A stretch of 64,000 nucleotides of DNA from Silurus meridionalis. Lineage: Eukaryota; Chordata; Actinopteri; Siluriformes; Siluridae. Below are positions 1-10,375 of this stretch, in pieces (the stretch's first letter is position 1; every line of letters begins with the position of its first letter). The notes under the pieces were generated by a model that saw only the letters and a list, made by a program, of their open reading frames with translations, searched no databases and was not told the origin of the DNA. Both the position numbers and the translations under genes were made by a program. The stretch is taken from NCBI RefSeq assembly GCF_014805685.1, contig NC_060907.1, forward strand, positions 5,477,992-5,541,991, written 5' to 3'.

Positions 1-444
1 TAGTTTTATGTCATTCCACAGATAGATTGGATGGATAGATAGATGGATGGATGGATGAAAAGAGGTGGAAAGAAAAATATAGGAAAAAGAAAAATAGAAA
101 TAAGCAAGTTAACAATAAAGAAGGAAAAGGAGAAATGAAAAAGAAAGGAGTTATAAATAAAGGGAAAAGGAAAAATTGATGCAAGAAGAACAAAGTGGAA
201 AAAACTTTGAGAGAAAGTGGAAAATAGGGAGAAAAAAAAGGAAAGATAAATGGATATTAAGAAGAAAAATAAACACAGATGGTAAAAGATAATTGGGGGG
301 GGGGGATGAGCGATAGTAATAGTTAATGTCCCAGCAGTACTTCATATAATCTCTTCTCCTCTCATCTCTCTTCTCCTCTCCTTTCCTCTCCTTTACTTTC
401 TCCTCCTCTCCTCTCCTCTCCTCTCCCTCTGTCCCTGTGCTCAG
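1..444 (+). other. commd1: commd1 intron 1, 3' part
   Basis: Non-coding. It holds a short GGAT/GATA tract (about 27-58), a strongly purine-rich stretch (about 55-290), a G run (296-305), and then a CT-rich polypyrimidine tract (about 350-440) that leads into the AG acceptor at 443-444. Exon 1 of commd1 is not in the window. Confidence 0.75.
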
Positions 445-3148
445 TCTGTGGCCGTGGCGGATATGGACCAGGCCCAGCTGGAGGCGTTTCTGACGGCTCA
501 GTTGCGTAAGCATGGTGGTGGAGGTACGAGCCCGGAGCAGACGGCGGCTCTGGCGAGGTTCTGGAAGGGACACCGTGCCCGGGTGCGAGAGAGCCTGGTG
601 TCACAGAGCCGCTGGGAGCCTGCACTGAGAGGACTGAACTGGAGGGTGGACCTGCAGACCGCTACCAGCAGGGGGCAGATGTCTAACAGCCCCGTGGCTC
701 TGGTGGAGCTCGAGCTGGGGAGAAACGGACAGGTGAGAGTTTATTATTCATTCGTAATGATTGATCTTTTGATTTGTATGGCTCAGAATCATCTTTATTG
801 TCCAGCATCATGGGTTGCATGTACGAGGAATTTGTCATGGTGTGCTGGTGTTTTAAAAATAGGAACAACTATAAAAAAAAAACTACATAATTAACCTTAT
901 AATTTGTGTATTCTGTTCTTCCTCTTGAACATCCCATTCCCATTTAGTCTTTATTTACTCTTATAATAAACTCCACTCTTCTGGGAAGATGTTCCACTAG
1001 ATTTTCTGGAGATTTGTGAGATATTATTCAGGGTGTTAATATCTGATGAAGGTGAGGTGACGAGTATCTCGTAAATGTTCTACGATTGTGTATCAAACCT
1101 TCAGCTTTGTGGTAACAATGTTGGGGAAAAGTCTAGTGTCCCAATACTTTTGTCAATATAGTGTTTGGCACATTTGTGGATTGTGATTGGCTGAGGAGAC
1201 ATCAGGAAAGACAAAGTGTGCAGAAATTCAGAATCTGTAACGAACATGTGGTTCGAACTGATAACAGGGAGCAACAAAGGTGACCTTAAACGACCAGGTG
1301 ACCATCACCAGGAAACTAGGGTACGTCCTCTATTGTATTTAATTCCTTGAAATTCTTCCTGGGTTCCTTCTCTTGGTACACACTGGAGCCCTGCTGAGAT
1401 GTGCTTACAATTAAAAAAAAATTTGTCCTGGTGTACTGGTGCTTTCTCGGACGACGGCCTGCAAACCTCCGTGTGCGACGTGTGCTCTGAGCACTGACAT
1501 GCAACTTCTAACGCAATGCTGCAGCACTCATGCGTCTGTTTTTTTCAAAGCAGCTTCTGCACCCTCTTTGATTGACACTTACGAGGTCTGAGTGGAAAAC
1601 CTCTGTATGACTCTGACCACTGTACTGTAACTCAGGGTGATACTGATCTTCTCATAGTCTCGCCATCTTTGTGGATCAACAATTCTCTCAAATCCCCAGA
1701 GAGTTCTTTACCATGAGGTTCCATGTTGAACATCCAGTGGTCAGTATGAGAGAATCGACTTCAAGCTAATTTTATCAGCTCTAATACAAGATACACACAT
1801 TTGTATGGTCGTGACAAACAGACAAAAACATGAACGTGGCGAACAGGACGTGTGGCTTCACAAGATTACATGACGTACAGCTGTTATTAGGGCGTACTCA
1901 CTTTTGTTACCAGTTATTTAGACGTTAACCTCCGCATGTTGTTATCTTACTGGATATACTCTCAAATATATCTGTTTAATTTCTACAGTACTTGAAGATG
2001 TAATAAGGGTGCTGAAAGGTGAGGGGTGCACTTACTTTTGTGAGCATGAGTGATTCAGCTCGGACTATTTTTTTTTATCTATAATTTTTACACATTTTTA
2101 TGAGTAAAGTCTACCGTCGTCTGAGGAATCAGACTGATTGACTGAGTGACAAGTTCAACCACATCTATTTCAGCAGTAATGAAGCCTGCAGCGTTGCGTG
2201 TGACCTAAAACCACCAGACTTCTCGGTAATCGCACTCAGGAAGCGTAGCCCACCTCCTCCTCCCGCAGCTTCCTCCCCAACCCCCCCATCCCCCATTCCA
2301 GCAGTGAAAGCTTCAGTAAAACTCGGTTGTGTGGTTTTTTTTATTTTTATTTTTTTTATGCAAAATAAACGACTCATTAACACACTCAGTTTCAGTTTCA
2401 GTTCCAGGGTGTCGTATGTCCAAAACAATCAGGCTTTGTGTGTATTTTGGATCAAATATTCCATCAGAATTGAATATTCTTCAATTCAATATACTTATCA
2501 AATATTGGTCACTTTCTCAATAATAAAAGTAAAGCAAAACTACTAATAATAATATATAAATATATATATATTTTATACCAAGTCTAATATGTCAAAAACG
2601 GTGCTTTGCGATACAAATGGCAACTCGCATCTGATGCATTTGTAATAATTTTTTTAAATCGACAATCACGTCGTTCAATTTGATGCCGACGCGAATCGGT
2701 GACTCTCACCATCACTAATACTTCAACTAGAGCTGCTAACTTCTTTCCACGTTTCTTACATTTGATTTGAGCTTTGCTTTACTTAGAAATTGCAGCAAAG
2801 TCGATGTAATCAGTATGAAATCAAAAAATGTGTTTTATATATTAAAAAAAAGGGGGGGTTTACATGTCACATGTACATTTACAGAAACTGGGCTCAGAGC
2901 GCAGGGTCAGCCATGTTACAGCGCCCCTGGAGCACTAATAAATAAGGGCCTTCCTCAAGGGCCCCCAAGATTGGCAGCATGGCGATTCCAGGGCCTTCTG
3001 ATCAGTAACTTGTGCTGAGATGCTTCTGAAATAGTTTTTCTTTCGAGATGCATTATCGGGTTTATTTCTGTATCTAGACATCATCTGGGGTTTTGGGCTC
3101 AGAGACTTCTCTTTTTTTTTTCCACACACATCTTCCTGTTTGTCTCTG

Positions 3149-3196
<48 letters not shown>

Positions 3197-3838
3197 CTGC
3201 AGTGAATGCTCTTACTTTATGTTGAAATGCAGAATATTTGATCACGCAGGCGTAAGTGTGTATATAAAGGTTACGTGCACTGGTTGCTAACGTTGCTCAA
3301 GAGCGGAAAAACTGTACCCACGTGTACTTTTTGTCCAAACGGGTTCACGTTTCATGTCGCCACTCGTTCCTTTCTTGTATCTTTACTTTCCCCTTTTCTC
3401 TTTGTTAAAGTTAATAAAGTTAGATACTAATTCTTATCATGTTGATGTTTTTCCTGTGTGTTAGACCCCAGACACACCCACAAGTCAGATCTAGCCACAT
3501 CTGTGGTGATGAGTTTGCGGACGTTGATAATGTTTCTGGCCCTCGTAGCGTTTTTCATCTGTAACGCTGAAGGAGCGGTTTACAGGAAACTCGGATGCAT
3601 TAGTGGCAGCGTTCGCACACATCGAGGGTTTGAGCTTTTTTTCCACGTAGACGTTTTTCCTGATCTGCGCATTAGAAACGTCTCATCAGCAGCGCGATCT
3701 CACCGAGTCGACATCTGCAGCACTCGCTCGGGCCGGTCTGGGTGTAGGGCGTAAACACTCGTCTGTTTCTTAAAAAAAAAAAAAAATGCCACAGTGGACA
3801 CATTATGAAGGGTTGAAATAAAGAAGTGTGAAAAACAA

Positions 3839-3893
<55 letters not shown>

Positions 3894-4983
3894 GTATCAT
3901 TGTCTCTCTCTTTTTCTCTTTATATCTATCTTTCCCTGTGCATCTTTTACCCGGTCCCCCCCATCTCTTTCTCTTACAATTGTCTGTCTTAATATTTAAA
4001 ATTCTCTCTCGTGCTCTTTCTTTCTCTATAATCATATGTTACGGTGGACGCTATGTAGGGTCTGAGGACTGAAAGTAGGACTGAAAGTTAGCAATGACAG
4101 AGATCTGGTAGTTTGGCCCATTCCTCAATGCAGATCTCCTCTAGAGCAGTGATGTTTTGGGGCTGTCGCTGGGCAACACGGATTTTTAACTCCCTCTAAA
4201 GATTTTCTATGGGGTTGAGATCTGGAGACTGGCTAGGCCACTCCAGGACCTTGAAATGCTTCTTACGAAGCCACTTCTGCGTTGCCCGGGAGGTGTGTTT
4301 AGGATCATTGTCATGCTGAAAGACCCAGCCATGTTTCATCTTCAATGTTGTTACAGGTCTGTGAGAGACAGAAATCTTGCTTTTTTGTAGGTGACCAAAT
4401 ACTTATTTTCCACCATAATTTGCAAATAAATTCTTTAAAAATCAGACAATGTGATTTTCTGGATTTTTTTTCTCATGTTGTCATATATAAATATGCTATG
4501 CTATGATGGACACTATGTAGGGTCTACATAAAGGACTGAAAGTCTCTTACTTGCCTAGATTGTTTATAATATTATCAAAGCTTCAGTATAAAAAATGGAG
4601 ATAAGTGTAAGTGTACCAAAATGCTTAAAAGTTGATAAATAAAATGAGTATCGAAGATGAATAAAATGCAACGGGGAACAGTGATGAAAGTGTGGGGTGC
4701 TGTTGCTGGACATGCGCATGTGTCGCAGGAATGATGCATCATATAAAAACCAAATCAAATGTTGAAGATCAGGTGCATGTCTGCTCTCCACCATTAACAC
4801 ACCTATTTGCTCTCTCATTGTTTTTCTCTCTCTCACTACCGCCACCCCCTCCACCACCCTCTGTCGCTCTCTCAGGACTCGGAGTTTGTGTGCTTGGAGT
4901 TTGATGAAATGAAGATTAACCAGATGTTGAAGAAGATGACGGAAATCCAAGAAAGCATTGATGGCATTGTGCACCACAGCTAG
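445..4983 (+). CDS. commd1: COMM domain-containing protein 1, exons 2 and 3 (5' partial)
   Basis: Two coding exons: 445-732 (96 codons, phase 0 at both ends) and 4876-4983 (35 codons plus TAG), each bounded by good AG and GT sites. Together they give 131 residues, the last two thirds of a protein of about 190 residues. Exon 2 has the COMMD1-type start [19 protein letters not shown], then [13 protein letters not shown] and LRGLNWRVD, where the COMM domain begins; exon 3 completes that domain ([16 protein letters not shown]...) and ends HHS. COMMD1 is a subunit of the COMMD/CCDC22/CCDC93 (Commander) complex; it acts in endosomal recycling, copper homeostasis and restraint of NF-kB. Linkage to b3gnt2 supports the assignment. 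Exon 1 is left of the window. Reading through 732 would add intron-encoded residues and is not used. Confidence 0.95.
665..678 (+). promoter_or_regulatory. CTCF-type core motif inside commd1 exon 2
   Basis: CCAGCAGGGGGCAG matches the 14-base CTCF core consensus at every position. It is exonic, so coding constraint could explain it. Binding is inferred only. Confidence 0.35.
960..1165 (+). mobile_element. Non-autonomous Tc1/mariner-type element, short copy
   Basis: It contains the body phrase CTCCACTCTTCTGGGAAGAT and the end phrase CCCAATACTTTTGTCAATAT, both shared with at least eight other places in the window (for example 10015, 27185, 34545, 47640). This copy is heavily deleted inside. Confidence 0.6.
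1535..2060 (-). mobile_element. Tc1-like transposon relic (DD34E-type family), 5' half
   Basis: On the minus strand it closely parallels the 5' part of the copy at 5165-6265 (shared phrases such as AATAACAGCTGTAC and AGCCACACGTCCTG). It holds only the terminal region and the start of the transposase; no open frame remains. Confidence 0.6.
2855..3020 (-). repeat. Dispersed teleost repeat, SINE-like fragment
   Basis: The phrases GCGCAGGGTCAGCCATG and CTTCTGATCAGTAACTTG also occur in the longer copy at 59145-59400. No coding potential. Confidence 0.5.
3151..3194. repeat. (GT)n microsatellite
   Basis: 22 uninterrupted GT units. Confidence 0.95.
3509..3754 (+). CDS. Small secreted-type ORF of unknown function in commd1 intron 2
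   Basis: An 81-residue frame starting [20 protein letters not shown], which reads as a clear signal peptide (short basic n-region, about 15 hydrophobic residues, small residues near 22-24). The mature part would be about 58 residues and basic, with three cysteines (the run LGC, then DIC and GCRA). A pyrimidine-ending AG acceptor lies at 3463-3464, 44 bases before the ATG. Length and layout recall a small chemokine or host-defence peptide, but there is no CC or CXC pair and no family match I can defend. It is on the same strand as commd1 and the stop is followed by an A run and a CT microsatellite. It could be chance, a pseudogene, or one exon of a small gene. Confidence 0.3.
   Translation: MSLRTLIMFLALVAFFICNAEGAVYRKLGCISGSVRTHRGFELFFHVDVFPDLRIRNVSSAARSHRVDICSTRSGRSGCRA
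3842..3889. repeat. (CT)n microsatellite
   Basis: About 24 CT units downstream of the small ORF stop. Confidence 0.9.
4090..4460 (-). mobile_element. Tc1-like transposon relic, internally deleted
   Basis: The minus strand carries decayed transposase: the stretch 4140-4340 reads back to the Tc1 region around [10 protein letters not shown]/transposase N-half, with phrases such as GGGGTTGAGATCTGGAGACT typical of these elements. The end ACCAAATACTTATTTTCCAC (about 4391-4410) is a common Tc1 terminal region. No open frame remains. Confidence 0.6.
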
Positions 4984-4990
4984 AATGAGA

Positions 4991-4993
<3 letters not shown>

Positions 4994-5073
<80 letters not shown>
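4994..5073. repeat. (GT)n microsatellite in the commd1 3' UTR
   Basis: About 40 pure GT units starting 11 bases after the commd1 stop, so it should lie in the mature transcript. Confidence 0.95.
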
Positions 5074-5074
<1 letters not shown>

Positions 5075-5147
5075 TTATGCACTTTGTCTTTAGTAATTAC
5101 TGCATGTTCTTACACTGATTTTTCATGCATGTATGGTTTTTGTAAAA

Positions 5148-5153
5148 AATAAA
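5148..5153 (+). terminator. commd1: Polyadenylation signal of commd1
   Basis: AATAAA lies 165 bases after the stop codon, the first such hexamer downstream. Confidence 0.65.
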
Positions 5154-5164
5154 ATTTTAATCTC

Positions 5165-6265
5165 TCTATCCCTCCCTCCTTTTATTATATCTTCAAGGGA
5201 CAATACTGTAGAAATGAAACTTGGATATATTTGAGAGTATCAATTTGCAGCTGAAAATAACTGAACATGTGGTGGTTAATGTCTAAAAAACTGCCAACAA
5301 AAGTGGGTACACCCTAATAACAGCTGTACATCATGTAATCGTGCGAAGCCACACGTCCTGTTCACCACGTTCATGTTTTTGTCTGTTTGTCAGAACCATA
5401 CAAATGTGTGTATCTTGTATTAGAGCAAATCAAATTTGGTGCTTTGAGGACGATTCTCTCATACTGACCACTGGAGGTCAACATGGAACCTCATGGCAAA
5501 GAACTCAGGATTAAAGAATTAGAATTGTTGCTCTTCACAAAAAAGCCGAGGCTGTAAGAAGATCAGTAACACTGAAACTGAGTTACAGTACAGTGTCCAG
5601 GGTCATACAGAGGTCTTCCACAACGTGTTCCACTCAGAACAGACCTCACAAGGGTCCATCAGAGCAATCGAGTCCTCGTGCTGTGCATCAGGTGCAGAAG
5701 CATGAGTGCTGCTGCATTCCTTTAGAAACATGTCCTGTAGTCTGGTGAGACAAGATAATCTTGTGGAAGGTATCCAGCATGTGCGGCAACGCCCTTGTGA
5801 GAAGTAGCAAGAAAATTGTGTGTTGCTTGGTGGTGATAGCATCATGGTCTGGGGCTGCATGAGTGCAGAACATGATGCCCTCTCTTCAGAAACTGGGCCG
5901 AATGGAAGTTTTCCAACATAACGACCACAAACACACCGCTAAGATAACAACTGCCTTACTGAAGGTGAAGGCAATTGAGTGGCCAAGTATTTCTCCAGAC
6001 CTGAACCATATTAAGCACCTGTGGGGCATCCTCAAGTGGAAGGTGGTGAAGCGCCATGTGTTTAACCTCCAGCAGCTCTGTGATCTCATTATTTAGTGGA
6101 AGAGGATCCCAGCAACAACCTGTGCAGCTCTGGTGAATTCCATACCCAGGAGGATTGAGGCAGTGCTGGATATCAATGTGCTCACACAGAATATTGACTA
6201 TTTGGACACAGTTTTGATGTTTTATTTAGGGTGTAAATAAACTTTTGTTGCCAGTTATTTAGACA
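5165..6265 (+). mobile_element. Tc1-like transposon, near full-length but dead
   Basis: About 1.1 kb. The C-terminal third of a transposase is readable at 5863-6096 with the signature KHTAKITTALL and then IEWPSISPDLN. Where the catalytic Glu is expected (NPIEHLW) this copy has NHIKHLW, so the third catalytic residue is Lys; stops and frameshifts upstream confirm inactivation. Similar terminal phrases (CAACAAAAGTGGGTACACCC and GTAAATAAACTTTTGTTGCC) lie near the two ends. Other pieces of the family: 1535-2060 (-), 12330-12480, 48080-48490. Confidence 0.75.
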
Positions 6266-6507
6266 ATAATGGCTGTATGTTGAGTTGAGCAATGTAGGCA
6301 CTGGTGGCGTCAACCAGATATTTCTGAGAACCTCCTGAATCTGTTCTGTGCCTCTAAGTCCTCCAGCATGCGAGGCTTTGTCCTGTTCACCTCCTCCTTT
6401 GCGTAGCCCTACAGGAAAAAATATCACATTAAGTAAGAGCTGGACTTCCTTGAGGCATTTCCGGAGGTCTGCATTATTACAGCCAACTGTGTTAAATGCT
6501 GGTAAAA

Positions 6508-6550
<43 letters not shown>
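6508..6550. repeat. (CA)n microsatellite
   Basis: About 21 CA units. Confidence 0.95.
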
Positions 6551-6554
<4 letters not shown>

Positions 6555-6877
6555 GAGACATGTGGTGCATTTTGCATGCTCCTGCATGAAGATAAGGACA
6601 ACAAGTTCTATAACCAATAAATATTGCTTAGTTACTTTTCACCCACCCTGTAAATATACTATAAGGACAAAAGGAACAGGTCTGTAAATCAGGTCATGTT
6701 CATTAGGATGTTTTTCCACTGGGTTTATGGAACAGAAGAACATGTGCACCTTCTCCACCCTGAGGGTGCCGTGTGCATCTTCAGTTTTTCCATCTGTTCC
6801 TCAGAGACACCAGGCAGTGGGCACGTCTGTTTCTATGGGGAAATGTATTCCAGTAATGGTCTCTATCTCCTGCACAG

Positions 6878-6878
<1 letters not shown>

Positions 6879-6918
<40 letters not shown>

Positions 6919-6927
6919 CATATCTTT

Positions 6928-6960
<33 letters not shown>
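6879..6960. repeat. Compound (GT)n and (ATT)n microsatellite
   Basis: GT run 6879-6909, a 20-base spacer, then an ATT run 6930-6960. Confidence 0.9.
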
Positions 6961-7630
6961 GAGATCTAGGTGAATGAAAAAAGCAATCATTTGCTGTGAT
7001 ATAAATATTTAATACCTGCATGTGCTAAGAACAAACAGGCGAACGGCCTCAAACATCAACTTCATCAAATATTCAGCAGAACCGTTGCCTCAGTGAATGG
7101 ACTGTCAGGCTCCAGTAACACGAAAGGCCTGACGGTGTTCTCGCTGTCGACAAAACTAGTATAAATGTTTCTGTTTAACAGTAATCCGTTGGTTTGTTAA
7201 AAGCAACTTGATAAACCATATTTATTAATAGAAAGAAAGATATAAGATTTCAAAAGTAAGTCATGTTGCTCTCAGTGCACTTTTATATTAATTACATACT
7301 ATTAATAATAAATTAACAAGATTAATAAGAGTTGTGGAGAGCGAGCCAGGGCAAATGCTAAGTAGAACAATCTGTGTGTATAATCAGGGATACAAACATG
7401 CTAATCAGTGTATCAACCGTCATTTGAGTAAATGGAACATGAACAATGTGTGTGTTTTAAAAGCCACAAAAACGATTCAGGTGTTTGCTAATAGTAAAAA
7501 AAAAAATTTTTCTAATAATAACAATATGCTGACATACAGATTAGCCTGCCAATGTGATAGCTACCTAGCAAAACCTAGCAGGTAGTATTGCATCTCTACC
7601 CACGAAAAAAAAAAGATACAAGTATTTGGT
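6961..7630. other. Unique AT-rich intergenic sequence
   Basis: No gene or recognisable repeat seen; short ORFs here lack coding character. Confidence 0.5.
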
Positions 7631-7652
7631 AACTTTGATAAAGGCTTTAAGT

Positions 7653-7748
<96 letters not shown>

Positions 7749-7763
7749 TTGATAAAGGCTTTA
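7631..7763. repeat. Compound (CA)n(TA)n microsatellite between 19-bp direct repeats
   Basis: CA run 7653-7675 and TA run 7676-7744. The 19-mer AACTTTGATAAAGGCTTTA occurs exactly at 7631-7649 and again at 7745-7763, so the simple sequence sits between two copies of its flank. Confidence 0.85.
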
Positions 7764-7945
7764 CACACTCTTGACATTCTCTCAGTCAGCCTCATGCGGT
7801 CGTCACCTACTGCTTTTCCAGTAATCCTGAACAGTTCCCAGAGGTGTTGAGTGCTTGTTGGCTGCTTTTCATTCACTTTTTGGGCCAATTCAGTGGATTT
7901 ATATTGGTTGATTGTGGAGGCCTGGTCATCTGATGCAGACATCCA
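7745..7945 (-). mobile_element. Tc1-like transposase C-terminal fragment
   Basis: The minus strand reads KQPTSTQHLWELF and then RMRLTERMSRVCKAFIK, the usual C-terminus of a fish Tc1 transposase family. It is open for about 60 residues but has no catalytic core, and is cut by the CA/TA microsatellite. Confidence 0.65.
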
Positions 7946-8019
7946 TCACTCTCCTTCTTAAACAAATAGCTCTTACATAACCTAAAGGTCTGTTTGGGGT
8001 CAATTTTGGAAAACTAATC

Positions 8020-8080
8020 ACGAATACTGATTATCCGCTGTGGCAACTCCTAATTGGAGAAGCCGAGAGAAAGTTTAATG
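8020..8080 (+). mobile_element. LINE-type 3' end fragment
   Basis: The phrase CCGCTGTGGCAACTCC followed by GGAGAAGCCGAGAGAAA resembles the 3' end of a common fish RTE-like non-LTR retrotransposon. Only about 60 bases remain. Confidence 0.4.
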
Positions 8081-8289
8081 ATGGTCACTTATAGGATGAT
8101 AGAGCAAGAAGAATTATAAGTAATAGAATCTTAGCTTCTTGTTAAATGTTTTAAAACACCTAAATACCGACAATTTCATTTATTTTAGGTTCTTTTGAAG
8201 CTTTTCAAACCGTATAATGACATGCCGTTTGTTAAAAAAAAACACAAAGTGGATCTGACGAAACTAGGAAACTGACGTGTAATAATATG

Positions 8290-8492
8290 GAGGGTGTGGA
8301 GATGCTAGATTAGTGGAGGTGCTAGATTAGTGGTTAAGGTGTTGGATTTATGTTCAAATCCCAGCCACAACAAACTGCCACACCTGGGCCCCTGAGTGAG
8401 GCCCTTAACCCCTATAGCCACAGAGTTGTATGAATGGGATAAATGTAGATTTCTCTGAATAAGGACATCTGCAAAATGCCATAAATGTAAAC
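8290..8492 (+). mobile_element. tRNA-derived SINE
   Basis: An A-box-like TAGTGGTTAAGGTG (about 8328-8341) and a B-box-like GTTCAAATCCC (about 8352-8362) show a tRNA-derived pol III promoter. The body has TGGGCCCCTGAGTGAGGCCC, and the tail (CATCTGCAAAATGCCATAAA) is that of the copies at 32455 and 61785. Not a functional tRNA: no cloverleaf after the B box. Confidence 0.7.
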
Positions 8493-8622
8493 ATGAATTA
8501 AGTAAATAGTTGTTTAAAGAATTGTTTATTCTTCTTGTATTGTTTATTATGTTTTATTTACTTTAGTATTTGATATGCCCTAATGTATTATTAGATTGTT
8601 ATAGTGGATCATTTTACACTCC

Positions 8623-8626
<4 letters not shown>

Positions 8627-8662
<36 letters not shown>

Positions 8663-8671
8663 GTTGTTGTT
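8627..8671. repeat. (ATT)n(GTT)n microsatellite
   Basis: ATT run to about 8662, then a few GTT units. Confidence 0.9.
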
Positions 8672-8775
8672 GCTGCCTCATTTCTGCTTCTCATGCCTGG
8701 TTTCAACTCACTGATCAGTACTTCCGCCCCAGATGTTTGGTGGGCGTGGTTAAACATGAGTACGTGAGCACAAAG

Positions 8776-8990
8776 CCCCGCCCACTGCCGCTCCAAGACC
8801 CGCTTTGACTCTTTCGTGCGGTAGTGTGGAGTCTCACGATCATTTACAACCAGCGCTTATAGGATTAATAATCGAGCTTCCTCTTCTCTTTCTTTTTCTT
8901 TTTCTTCTTTCAACAAAACTTTCTGAGTTACATCCTGGAAACGAGTTTATGCCTTTAAACTACAAGGAACCATTATAATAAATAGAAAAT

Positions 8991-9038
<48 letters not shown>

Positions 9039-9134
9039 TTCCTAGAAATAAAATCACATTGAATTGTTGAAGTCAATGGTGCAGGAAAGGAGACTTGGAA
9101 GAGAAATGCCACTGTGACCGGAGATACATCATAA
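8776..9134 (+). promoter_or_regulatory. Possible promoter and non-coding first exon, perhaps of b3gnt2
   Basis: A GC box (CCCCGCCC, 8776-8783) begins a less AT-rich segment, and a strong donor (CATAAG then GTGAGTATG) lies at 9135. The next (+) coding exon with a free acceptor is b3gnt2 (ctag at 13451-13454), whose coding region elsewhere lies in one downstream exon. An (AAT)n run at 8991-9038 sits inside the proposed exon, which counts against it. Inference only. Confidence 0.25.
8991..9038. repeat. (AAT)n microsatellite
   Basis: About 15 units. Confidence 0.9.
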
Positions 9135-9274
9135 GGTGAGTATGAATTAATGAAGGAAATAAATGTGAACACATTGGTGTTCATGTGTAAGAGCTGAATA
9201 GACCTTATCTAAAGAGAAAGAGAGCTGAATAGATAGAAAAAAAAGAGAGAGCATTTGATCTGAATAGAAATAGA

Positions 9275-9278
<4 letters not shown>

Positions 9279-9366
<88 letters not shown>
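9279..9366. repeat. Compound (CT)n(TA)n microsatellite
   Basis: CT 9279-9306, then TA 9307-9366. Confidence 0.95.
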
Positions 9367-9370
<4 letters not shown>

Positions 9371-9479
9371 AGCATTATTCCCATCTGTGGCATTCAAAGT
9401 GGTTACAAAAGAGAACCAGGTGCACTGGTGTGAGATGGCATGAAAACCCCAGCACAGCTTTTCCGGTATGTGTTTGAGG

Positions 9480-9483
<4 letters not shown>

Positions 9484-9553
<70 letters not shown>
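9484..9553. repeat. (TA)n microsatellite
   Basis: 35 TA units, 117 bases from the previous TA run; the sequence between is unique. Confidence 0.95.
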
Positions 9554-9556
<3 letters not shown>

Positions 9557-9734
9557 ATGTAAAAGTTGTTTTTTTCACACACTTCAGTTTGCATCTGTCT
9601 CACTGGTGTCTTGGTTGTTCTCGTGTGTACTTAGAAATTGTAGCAAATTATTGACCCACGGTAGATGATATGCCTGGCGAAACTTTAACTGTTTATTAAT
9701 TTGTTTGGGTTTTTTGAGAGATGGAAGGTTAGGT

Positions 9735-9800
9735 TTGGTTAGGTGTTTTGAGATGCTTTTCTGCTCACCACGGTTGTGGCTGTTTGATTGGTTTGTATAC
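9735..9800 (-). mobile_element. Small relic of the DD36E Tc1 family
   Basis: The phrase GAGATGCTTTTCTGCTCACC parallels the transposase N-half of the element at 24283-25110. Only a stub remains. Confidence 0.4.
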
Positions 9801-10014
9801 AGGTGAACAGGTGTATTCTATTGAATTGGCAAAATGGAGAAAGACGGAAACGTACACATCGTACCCTGCTGAATAATCCAGAAGAGAAATGTCTAACACC
9901 GAATTAATCTATTTTGAGATCGAGAGGAGAACAGCCTTCTGATGAGTTTCTCTTGTAGTTCTAGGCATCATCGGACTTGTATTGCGAGCGTATGTGTCCA
10001 TATTTGCTGTTGTA

Positions 10015-10375
10015 ATTAAGCTCCACTCTTCTGGGAAGATGTTACGCTAGATTTTTGTGGAGATTTGTGTGAGATCTTAATCAGCCACCAGGGTGTTAGC
10101 CAAGTCAGGTAGTGATGTACAGTAGGTGAGGTGAGGAGGCCTGAGGTGGAGTCAATAACAGGAGATCTTTTACATCTTTCAACCCATGGAAAGCATATCC
10201 TCATGGAGCTGGGTTTGTGCACAGGAGCATGTTCATGTTAGAAAAGGTTTGGGTCTATTGAAGTCAAGTGAAGGAAGAATTTCATGCTACCCATCCAAAG
10301 ATTTGTGGGAAAAGTTTAGTCCACATATGGTTGAAAAAGTCAGGTCTCCCAGAACATTTGGCTATATGGTGTATG
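10015..10375 (+). mobile_element. Non-autonomous Tc1/mariner-type element copy
   Basis: Shares with its relatives CTCCACTCTTCTGGGAAGAT at the start, GGTGAGGTGAGGAGGCCTG in the middle, and a GGAGCTGG..TTTGTGCACAGGAGCA block. No terminal repeats and no coding potential. Confidence 0.6.

Larger units (their letters stand above)
733..4875 (+). other. commd1: commd1 intron 2 (repeat-rich, 4.1 kb)
   Basis: The donor at 733 (GTGAGA) and acceptor at 4874-4875 enclose several repeat relics and one small ORF, listed separately. The rest is AT-rich sequence with no other convincing exon on either strand. Confidence 0.8.

Noticed and set aside
3509..3754. Naming the small ORF as a chemokine
   Set aside because: The signal peptide and size fit, but the adjacent-cysteine motif is missing and the cysteine spacing does not match.
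5863..6096. 77-codon transposase frame as an active gene
   Set aside because: The catalytic Glu is Lys and the upstream two thirds are broken by stops.
8320..8400. Possible tRNA gene
   Set aside because: Only A- and B-box-like motifs are present; there is no cloverleaf, and the sequence continues into a SINE body and tail shared with two other loci.
7652..9603. Frames of repeating IY residues
   Set aside because: Translations of TA dinucleotide runs.
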